A stretch of 22,021 nt of DNA from Plakobranchus ocellatus (Eukaryota > Mollusca > Gastropoda > Plakobranchidae). Positions 1-9,600 of this stretch are shown one piece after another. How positions within the stretch are numbered: the stretch's first letter is position 1; every line of letters starts with the position of its first letter. A program made the translations under genes and the position numbers. The notes under the pieces were generated by a model, which was not told where the DNA came from, did not search any database, and saw only the letters and a program-made list of their open reading frames with translations. The stretch lies in the NCBI GenBank assembly GCA_019648995.1, contig BLXT01001319.1, positions 813,931 to 835,951 of the forward strand, in the 5' to 3' direction.

Positions 1-448
1 TGGATTAATGGCAGTGAGTGGGGAGATACTTTCTTGCATCTTTAAAGTCGAAAATTCATTAATTATCCTCTGATATTATACTTTGATGTCATGGAATGTC
101 TATGGTCGAGTATATTATTAAGGTGTCGTACGGTTTATCCGTGCGCATTTAATTGTACTGGCATATTCCTGTGAGATTTTCTAAATTCCTGTGAGTAGAG
201 GTGAATATTCCTGTGAGCACAATTTGGGGTTGGCACGTCTGTATGAATATATCAAGAGAATACAAGGGCAGTAGGAAGTAATATGAGATAATATTCTGAG
301 TTGTTCAAAATGGATATGGTCTTTTTTAAACATTAAATTTCAGTGCAAAAGCAGGATTTATAAAAAGGTTTTGTGCACCAATAAATTGTGTCTAACCTCT
401 GTGATGTCTTAAATGTACTGTTTATAAAATAAAATGATTTTTTCATAG
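1..448 (+). other. End of an upstream intron of the TBK1-like gene
   Basis: AT-rich sequence with no coding similarity that I can see. It ends in a T-rich tract and the acceptor TTTTTTCATAG before the first visible exon. Three copies of ATTCCTGTGAG occur at 165-175, 185-195 and 206-216. Confidence 0.7.
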
Positions 449-606
449 CATCCCGATATGTATGAGAGAGCAGTTCTTCGAAAGTTCAAAGGCCAGCAGT
501 TCGGTTGTTATGTTGACCTCTGGAGTCTTGGAGTAACCTTTTACCACACAGCCACGGGCAGCCTACCTTTCAGACCTTATGGGGGACGGAAAAATAGAAC
601 AACCAT
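449..606 (+). CDS. TBK1: TBK1-like exon a: kinase C-lobe just after the activation loop
   Basis: Opens with [19 protein letters not shown], the segment that follows the activation loop in TBK1. It continues with [20 protein letters not shown], the conserved kinase subdomain IX helix. The aspartate of DLWSLG anchors the catalytic loop in protein kinases. The acceptor AG is at 447-448 and the donor GTGAGG begins at 607. The exon ends in phase 2: the ATG codon at its end is completed by the first base of the next exon. It encodes window residues 1-53. Confidence 0.93.
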
Positions 607-3600
607 GTGAGGAATTTTGTCAAAAGAGAATTTTTGGTTTATGACTTTTACATAAGTATGGGTGTATATATAGGAGCAAGGGAAAGAAATTTTTAAAGCT
701 TTTTTGACTAGGCTGATAAGATTTTGATTTTCAAATAGAAGTAAGAGAAGAATACATTGGTTTTCTATTCCAATAGAAGAAAAAAAAACCCGTTTAGCTA
801 TAGCAATCTTTCACTGCCTCTTGTTTTTATTGCCTTCTGTTTACATAATGTCAGCAGTAGCAGAGCTGCCTACTTTCCGCAAAAAATGCATATTTTTAGG
901 CCTTTTCGGCCATTATTCCTTATTACACCAAACGCCTTTTTGCCAGTGAAAGGCTTTTTTTGACTCATTAGGAGAAACAGAACATACTTTAGGGCTTCAG
1001 TGTCAAATAAGCTTGTTGAATCTCTCAGCATATGCAAGATAAAAAGTGGGCCAAAATCATTCATAGAACCATTGTTGGATGAATTGTTCAAAAGGACAAA
1101 ATCAGCCACTGCAGCCTCTCCTCAGTAATAAAGTTCCAAAGCTCAGTATTCTGAACTTTAATTTTAGGCTATATTCATTTTTGCCATAATTTCTTTCTCA
1201 GGTAGGCCTGCTGTTGAGCGTTTTGTCAAAATTCATGCATAGGGCTACCAGGTAGTTTTTCTAAATACATATCCGACTATGATTGAACACTTTTTAAAAA
1301 AAAAACTTACAATTTTGGCTCAAATCTTACACTTTGCCGGCTGGATAGGTTGGCAGCTCTGCAGCAGATCAAAAAGGAAAAAAAAAATGTGGTCATTATG
1401 TTAAGCATAGAATTGCTATGTAGGGTAGTCTATCTAACAATTACTCTTGTCTTTTTATCCTTCTCTTTGTTCACTTTTCTTTCTTCTCATTTTTTGTCAT
1501 TTTTCTTACTCTATGTACTTGTCAACATGTTCTTGTTTATCTTCTTTGTTCCTGATTTTCATATCTTCCTGCTTGTCTGTTGCCAGTTTATTGAGATGCA
1601 GAGATTCTGGGAACTTACTGTGACACAACAATCCCAGGAATTTCTTTTCTAGTGAAATTTTCTTTGTGACTGTTTAGACAACTCAATTTGTGGCCTATGA
1701 TACTGATGAAGGCTGGTGTTTGGCTTAGACACATCTTTTATTTTATTTTAGCTGGGCATGTGAATTCAAGCACCTGTGAGGATTGAAAAGAATGTTGTAT
1801 TTTTGTGGTCCTCGTCATCAATTGCATCCGCCAACACACAGTTAGCAAGATCATTTTATAATTAACCTGGTGCATCAGAGTATGATTTAAATAGAAAAAA
1901 AAAAGTAGTCTTCATCATATATAAATATTTTGCAGGCATATGATCACAGCCAAGAAACAACCCGGAGTGATATCTGGTGTCCAGGAAGTGCCTGACGGCC
2001 CTATTAAATGGAGCAGAGACTTGCCGCCAACTTGTCGCTTGTCCAGGTAAAATCGATAAAATATTTGGTTGCAAATATTAAAACGAGGCTTGGAAAATAT
2101 AATAATAAAGTTGTCTACAAGGGGTGATTATGATGAATATTTAAGGGTGAGTATTGTAACAGAAGAACAGTAGAAGGATAATTAGTTGCACTCACTTAGT
2201 ATGGGTTTGATTTCTTAATAAAATGGTATTATACAGACTTGCCAGGTCTCCTAATTTAATCGGGAGTTTCCCGATTTTTGGAGAAAAAATACCTAGCTCC
2301 CGATTTCCCGAATTAGGTGACAGAAATCCCGATTTTCTTATAATGCTAATACACTGGCCAATTTTGTCTTAACTATTAATCAAACAAATGCAAAACAAAG
2401 AAAAGAATAGTCGTGAAAAAAAATATCATTGGCGCCTTTTTTGTTCGTGTGGAGTGGCTTTGTTGCTGCCCCCGGTTCTTTTGTTTTGTTTATTTGTGTT
2501 CCCTAAGTTTCTCATCTTTGTTTCACTAAACCTGTAAACACACTTTATACCAAGGCCTACTTAGCCCATCCGAATCGTGCATTCTCGTATTGTATCCGAC
2601 TATCCGCAAAGCAAGGCCAAGGCCTACCTAGCCCATCCGAATCGTTCATTCTCATATGTACTCGACTATCCGCAAAGCAACAATTTGCATAACTCTCGGG
2701 TCTGAAGCCTTGAAAACTAAGCCATTGGTTGTGTGCAATGCAAAGAATCTTTGTCTACTAACAAAGCACTGGTCTATTTCTAGATTGATTTGCGGGAGAT
2801 GTATCTACCTTTGTGTTGGCTTTGTTTGAAAATTATTCAAGTCTTGGGACTGTAAGCTGGATTTTCACTCGCTTCATTGTGCTTCGAGCGATCAAGACCT
2901 GCTCTGATCATTGCCTTTGAATCTTTGAGACTTTGCGTCAACACTTATTGCAAAAGCCGTTCTCATCATGTCCGAACCAAAAAGAGCAAAATTTATGACA
3001 AAGTTTAAAGAAGATTATACGAAAGAATGGCCTTTCATTAAAAAATCACAATTAGAGGAATATCATGCAAGATGTAAAATTTGCTGCTTTGATATGAAAA
3101 TAGCAAATAGCAAGCGGTGGCTGCTCTGATATTCAGCGTCATACATTGACGCCAAAGCATATGAATCTTGCGAAATGTCAGGCATCGACCACTTCCCTGG
3201 TCTCAATGTTCAAACCAAGGAATGAAACCGCAAATAAGGTAAGTTTTTTTTTCTTAAAGTTTTTTTTCTTTCTTTTTTTTAATTAAAGCTGCTGGACTCG
3301 GACTGGACTCCTGCAGATCTAATTAATTTCCCTGGAGCATACTGTAGACAGTTTTTATTGCTGTATGAGTTTATCTAGCGCTAGATATTTTACCAACTTG
3401 GACCTGAAAATCTAATCAAGATTTACATCGAGAATCTCGGATTAAGAATCTAGATCTATCGGTTGCCGAGGTGACCGGTGTCAGCTGTACTGTAGACCTA
3501 ATAATATCAAAATAAGGAGCAAAGTTATATATTATTATATGTGCGCCCATTTTGAAATAACAATGACATGGATTAATTTTGGACATATTTTTTTTATCTA

Positions 3601-6600
3601 GATCTAGATCTAATAATCTATATCCAAATCTAGGCCTAGATTAGTCTGTGTGGACTAATCGGTAGGTCAGAAGGTAGTGTTAGCAATAATACAATAGTAA
3701 AGATCCTATTAATCGGGATTGGATTGTAGTAACATAAAATAGAAAGTAATAATTATTGTACCATTACGATTAGCCATCAAGGTATATTTCATCATCATCA
3801 TCATCATCTGCTGAACTTGTAAATTTTGGCGACTGCAAATATCAAAAATACGTTTAAAGCAAAGATTTCATAATATAGACCCAACCATGATATCAGCAAA
3901 TTAGCCCTCAAGAAATTTTATCATCATCGCGGCCATACTTGCAATCTTAAAGAAGATCGAGAATATATTAATTAGACCTACAATGTTATTAGGCCTAGAT
4001 CTAGATCTAGTTTATATCCTGAGAATAAAAAATCAGGTTAATTAATTGGCAGTGTAGGATAGTTATTATCATCATCATCATCTGCCTTAATTAAATAGAA
4101 AGTGTTGGCGACTGTGAAAAAGAATCTTATTTGTTCCCAGTTTTGAAAATCTTTTTCCTCCTTTATTTTTATAATGATCAGTGCAAAAAAAAATGGAGTA
4201 GACTTCATTATCATCATCACCTGCCTTGTAAGATCTGTGAATTTTACTTCAACAGGTCTAGCTTTGGTTTTGAATGTTTAAATTTATTAAACATGCAATT
4301 AACCCTTTTCAATTTCATTGCAGGCAATCATGGCAGAGGTACTGTTCACCATTTTTTTGGTGGTACACAATCTCCCATTGTTGGTGGCAGATCACGTGGG
4401 CAAGTTATTCAGGGCTATGTTTCCTGATTCTGAAATTGCCAAACAATATACCTGTGCACACACAAAGACGAGACGTATCATTGATGTGCTTGCAGATGAT
4501 GTGGAGAAAAAAGTTACTAAGGGTGCAAAGCAAGGTGTTTTCTCCCTATCCATGGATGGCAGCAATGACAAGGAGCAGAACAGCTTTACCCACTTGTTCT
4601 GCGCTACCGCAATGGTGAACAAGTGGTCACAAATACGCTGACAAAAATGACACCTGTAGGGGATTCCACTGGTGCAAATATCTTCGAGGCAATGAACAAG
4701 GAGCTCTGCATCAGAGGCTTAAATTGGCGTCAATGCTTGAGCTTTGGCTGTGACAATGCCTCAGTGATGGTCAGCCGACTTAATGGTGTGGCAGCCCATA
4801 TCAAAGAAGTCAACCCCGCCATTCATATTCAGGGCTGCCCATGCCACGTTTTACATCTGGCAGCGACTCTCTGGTGCTGACTCTCTGTCTGTGAGAGTGG
4901 ATGATGCTCTGATGGACATTTTCCACTATTTGGAAAACAGTTCCAAACGCTTGAAGGCACTAAGAAAATTCCAGGAGGACACAGGAACGACCTTACATCA
5001 AATTCTGAAATATGGACCAACAAGGTGGTTGTCACTTAAGGCATGTATCAAGAGGCTGTTAGAACAATGGGCAGCATTGGAGGATTTTTTTAAGAAAGAG
5101 TTAGAAGATTGCCCAAAGGGAAATGAAGAGAGGCTTACCAGGGCACATAAATTCATTAAGGATCCATCGTCAAAGCTCTATGCACTTTTTCTAAACTATG
5201 CTCTGCCAATCTTCACCAATGCTAATTTCTACTGCAAAGAGAGGATCCTGTCCTCCACTTAATTAGAGATAGGCTCCAGGATATGGCCACAGACCTCCTT
5301 TTGCAGTTTGTAAAGCAGAAGGCAATAAGTGAGGCAAGTAATCTCTATATCCTAGAATTCCAAAGGAGATCGAGGCAGAAAGACAGAGCTGACCTCATGA
5401 TTGGTGAAGCTGCTAGATCTTACTTGTCTGAACAGAAGGAGGTTCTGCCCAACACGGCTGTCAAGTTCTTTGAGGGTAATTTGTATTAATATTTTACCCA
5501 TCAATAATATTTTAAATTGCTCTTTACTTATCTTTTTTTTTTTCATCATCCCACATTTTACAAAACTTATCTTCTCAGGAATTTATCATCTTTTGCTTTG
5601 TTATACATATGATATTAAGATATATCTGCAGAGTGCACCATCCTTTGTCTATGGTAAAAATACAAACATGGTTATGGTAGGAAAGACTTTGATGTGTAAA
5701 AATCTTTTGTGTGGCACTTGGAAACATAAATCCCATGCATATCTGAAACACCTTTCTTTTTAAACTTCAAATGTTTAAAGTTTTGTTCAAAACATTTATT
5801 TTTGTTGTGGAGCAGGAAGTTCAAATAAATCTATCAATCTTTTTCAGTTGTCAGGGCGTTTTACTCGTCCTCTCTCAGTTACATATTTGAAAAGCTGCCA
5901 CTGAATGATCAGCTTCTGCGCCATGCAAAGGTTTTAAATGTGGAAAAAAGAAAGAGCCAGTTCTTTCAATCCGTCTGCTTTTTGGCCGAAAGATTTCTCT
6001 GCCTGAAGCCTGATATGGAAAAGGCAGAGATACAATTTGCCAAGTACCAGGTTGGTTTTTATCAACTTACGTATCACATTTTTTTTTTGTTTAGCAGTCT
6101 TCTTTACTTCATGCGAGATATATGATTCAATTGCTTAAATTTTGTAGTTTCTATTAGAATGACATCTTTTACTGAATTCGTACAATGAGTAATATATATG
6201 ATTTTAATTTAAGTCTGTATGTTTCATTTTGTGTGTGTGCTTTATATCTGTAGATGTGTAATATTTCTTTTCATAAGATAATTGTTATTCACTTCATTTT
6301 CAAAGAAACCACATCCTTCTCTTTCTGACCCATGTTTTACCATCATATATTTTATATTTATTCATTGCATTTTATGTTATCCTCACTTCAATCTGAAGTA
6401 AGCAATCATTTTCTCCTTATAAAATCTAAATCTTTAAAAAATTTTTATTTTACACTTAGATGGCTGCACTTGAAGGCATAGCCACTGAGAGAGTGGACAA
6501 GGTATGGGCAGCCATTTCTAAGCTGCAGGATTTTAGCATTGGCACACCGAAACAAAAATATGCAGAACTTGCCCAGTTCATGATGGCCATTTGTTGCCTT

Positions 6601-9600
6601 CCTCAAGGAAATGCTGACTCTGAAAGAATTTTCTCCCTTGTTCGTAAGAACGAAACAGAGCAATGGGCCTTGATGTCCTGGAAGCTGCTCTCTGGCATCA
6701 TCACCATTAAATGTGACTTAATCTCCAAGAGTGAGTGCTGTTTCCAGCAGACAGTAAGCTCATCTGTCTTGGACAAGGTCAGAGTCTCTTCATGAGCCCC
6801 TTCATGGGAAACAAACAAGAACTGTATCTATAGTGTACTTATCATTTTTGTTTTTTTGATTTTGTGTTAAGTATTTTCTTTTAAATCTGTGAAATTTCTT
6901 ATTCGTCTATGGATTATAGAAAGATCTACTGTCATGCTTGTGGGTAAGTACATTTTGTTGTTTTAAAGTATATTTTCAGGTTTTATGTTGTGCTCCTGAT
7001 TTTTACCCCAAAGTCCTGTTTTTTTGGGCAGCTCACTCCTGCTGTTAAAAATTTCTGCCTGGCAGGTCTGTGTTATAGGACTTATTACTGCAAAGCCAAA
7101 GTCTTAATTATTTTCTTTAAAACCTGAAACTGAATGTTTGGATGTTATGCTTACACCTACAGTTAAAATATTTAAAATCACAAGTATTATTGCTTTCATT
7201 ATTATGCCTGTTTATAGTATTATTTTTCATCATAATAGAATGACCACGATGCCATATGACTGGATCATTTTAAAATTGCCTCTTATAAAATTTACAATTT
7301 TTTTTTTAATATTGGTCATAACAGAGGCCTGCAGCTTCTCGTCACACCATTCCTGGCCAGCCTACTTGAAAATGACCCAAATAAAGTGCTCAGTTTTGAA
7401 GAGTTTTTCGCCCAGGTGGACGACATCACCCACAGAATTCCCTACGATGTATTCTGTCCATCAACATTCTCCCTGCTGAGAGTCTACACCAAACCACGAG
7501 ATGAGTAAGTTTCACATGAACTGATTTTATTGGTTCAAAGGTGCATTCAATGAAAACTTTGATCTGTCTAAATATTAGCATCGTCCTACCTTATTAAAGG
7601 TTAAGATGATACCAGTGTTGGCCACAAAATGCCAATTTTTGTATGAGTTTAATGATCCATGATTTTATTTGGGGAATTAAACAGGTATGATTGAATGCTA
7701 GGTAAATGAGATAAGAAGCAGACTTCTCCGATAATTAGACCTTTTGTTTCTTTATCTGGCAACAATTATTCCTCTACATTTTTTGGTGTGTACTCGAAAA
7801 AGAAAGACCTGACATAGCTGTAAATGTTTCCTTTTTTTTATGTCATTGTGAAGTTTTGTTGTTAATCTTTTTTTTTCTTCATTTTTTTTTCTTTCCTCCT
7901 TTTCCTCTCTCAGCATGTCACTCCTGCGACAGCTCATCACAGACCAGACCGATATACTTGGTGGCACTCAGCTTCTTATGCATGATGGGAAGGTGCTTAA
8001 AGAAGAGTCTCGTGTCTCTGTGGCCAGTCTTCTTACCCAGGTTTCCGCTGAAAATCCCATCATTGTCTTCAATCGTCTGCCAGAGTATAAAATGTTTCGC
8101 AAGCCTACATATGGTGAGTTCATAGTTTGGAAACGAATTAAAAGAAGAAATAATTCACTTCTTTTCTTCTTTGTGATTAAAATTTTATTGAATTTTATGT
8201 TCAAGAGGCAAAGGAAATTCTATGAGATATATATGTTCCCAATGCTGGCTATTTTATCTCCTCCACTGTTCAAAAGAACGTGTCAAAAACTCGTGTTATA
8301 TTACTTCCTGTTCATTAAATTTTCTTTTTATCAATAATTAGACCCCAGGATATTGTAGCAGCTGAAGGCTTAAAGGCAAATGTCATTTCGATCATCATGC
8401 GAATAGAAGAAAATAATATATTGTTATACAGGAATGACATTGTCATAAGTCAGAGGAAACTTCTTAAAACATTCTTGTACTGTTTGATTCGTCCTGGTGA
8501 AGCACATCTTTAGCAGCAACCATTGAACAATCTTGATACTGTTATGAATTTTATTGACCATAAACTTTTCTTGTAAGTTGTGATCAGTGTCTCTACAAAC
8601 AGTACAATTGTATGTATAGTTTTGATACTCTGTGTGTTAGAGAGCACTTTTTGCAAATATAAAGGGTGAAATTACACAAATATCTTTTGTAGAGGCGAAA
8701 AAAAAAATTCCGGTGAAAGGAGACTTTTTTGTGAAAGATCTTTTCATAATGTTTGGTGTATGTTTATTTACATAACTGTTTCCATACACGGGTTGTAAGT
8801 CTTCATATCTTTGAGTACTCGTTGATCTGTGTTGGTGAAAACTCAACTTATTAGTTTAATTTACAGGCTTTTTTTTTTCAGATCATACAGTTGTAATTGT
8901 CTCAATTTTTTTTTATTTTGAGCTATGGGCAAGAAACAGATGTAAACTTGAAACATTTTTCAACAGTCTCAGTGGATTTGACCAAACATCGTCTGTACCC
9001 ACTAATATGTTTAAAAATTTTTTTCATGTGCAAAATTTGCAAAGACTTGTTTGTGCTTTTTTTCTTTATTTTTCCTTTCAAATCTGATCTTCCTTTTTTT
9101 TTTTTTTTTTTTCAACATATGACAGGCTCCTTTTTAGAGCTTCCACCTGAAACAAGTAGTGATGATTATCCTCTTTGCAAACGCAACTTTGCTGTTTTAC
9201 TCTCGGTGAAAAACTGTGTGAAATCCCTCATGCAGAAGAATAATCTTCTCACAAAAGCTGTTAAAATGTACAGGTAATTTTATAAGTCTCTCATTCACAA
9301 CTTTTTTTTTCTAGGATTTTTTTTTGTCTCTCAGCAAACTTAAAGTTAAAAAAGTAAGATGAAATCAATTTAGATATATTTAAAGACTTGGAATAGTTTC
9401 CGAAGATAAAACATCTTAGGGGTTTTTGTTTTGAAAAAGCTCCAGAAACTTTTAGATGGGCTTGTGGAAGCTCTTGCCTTTCGTTTTGCCTGCGCATGTT
9501 GAAGAATCTTTTTGCTGATTGAGTGAGAATAGGAGACTTAAATCATCACTGTGCAGCCAGCGTATGTAAAAAGAATTTATTTTTGGAATTCATGTCAGTA

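Larger units (their letters stand above)
861..1361. mobile_element. Non-autonomous hAT-like element (MITE), 501 bp
   Basis: The two ends are inverted repeats. The left end reads CAGAGCTGCCTAC at 861-873. The right end at 1349-1361 reads CAGAGCTGCCAAC on the other strand, so 12 of 13 bases match. CAG-starting ends are typical of the hAT superfamily. CAGCAG occurs on both sides (852-857 and 1362-1367), but an 8-bp target duplication cannot be aligned cleanly, since three extra bases precede the left end. The interior has no transposase similarity, so it could only move using a transposase from elsewhere. The ends resemble those of the 2234-7070 element (CAGACCTGCC). Confidence 0.65.
607..1935 (+). 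other. TBK1-like intron carrying a short hAT-like element
   Basis: GT-AG intron: donor GTGAGG at 607, acceptor TTTTGCAG ending at 1935. It contains the inverted-repeat-bounded element at 861-1361. The remainder is AT-rich, with pyrimidine-rich sequence around 1440-1560 that opens a low-complexity reading frame not judged to be coding. Confidence 0.75.
2968..6795 (+). pseudogene. hAT transposase gene, four exons, four frameshifts
   Basis: Apparent exons are 2968-3238, 4324-5475, 5848-6050 and 6460-6795, about 650 codons, the usual hAT transposase size. Visible in order are: an N-terminal zinc finger (CKICC, then DIQRH and KHMN); [10 protein letters not shown] with the first catalytic aspartate; FGCDNASVM with the second; [11 protein letters not shown] with the hAT CxxH motif; the RWLSL tryptophan block; and the C-terminal dimerisation block [16 protein letters not shown]. 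Splice junctions remain in phase. The frame breaks near 3105-3116 (+1), 4575-4584 (-1), 4862-4875 (+1) and 5222-5228 (-1), so no intact product is expected. The start at 2968 (MSEPKRAKF) is chosen because it opens the conserved N-terminus. The enzyme would cut and paste the element using its terminal repeats. Confidence 0.85.
2234..7070 (+). mobile_element. hAT-superfamily DNA transposon, near full length, transposase decayed
   Basis: Bounded by CAGACTTGCCAGG (2234-2246) and, inverted, CAGACCTGCCAGG (7058-7070); 12 of 13 bases match. CAG ends are typical of hAT. The flanks TATTATA (2227-2233) and TGTTATA (7071-7077) agree at 6 of 7 positions and are a plausible decayed target duplication, although hAT elements normally duplicate 8 bp. 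The interior holds one transposase gene on the + strand (2968-6795, four exons). Repeated CCCGATTT motifs lie just inside the left end. At 4.84 kb it is long for a hAT element because of three introns. Confidence 0.85.
2047..7324 (+). other. Long TBK1-like intron (5.28 kb) hosting a hAT transposon
   Basis: The intron begins GTAAAA and ends TCATAACAG. Residual intron sequence is only about 187 bp upstream (2047-2233) and about 254 bp downstream (7071-7324) of the transposon. The flanking exons share a phase-2 junction and join cleanly, so the insertion does not break the host coding sequence. Before the insertion the intron would have been about 440 bp. Confidence 0.85.

Noticed and set aside
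757-1652. Open reading frames of 68-100 codons on both strands
   Set aside because: They overlap the MITE or pyrimidine-rich intron, are low in complexity (F, L and S-rich), and show no family motif.
4131-4622. Alternative frames over the transposase exon 2 start
   Set aside because: They are shadows of the real frame, which carries the [11 protein letters not shown] and SLSMDGSND motifs.
2234-7070. A domesticated, functional host gene derived from the hAT transposase
   Set aside because: Four frameshifts and the presence of both terminal repeats argue for a dead transposon rather than a domesticated gene.
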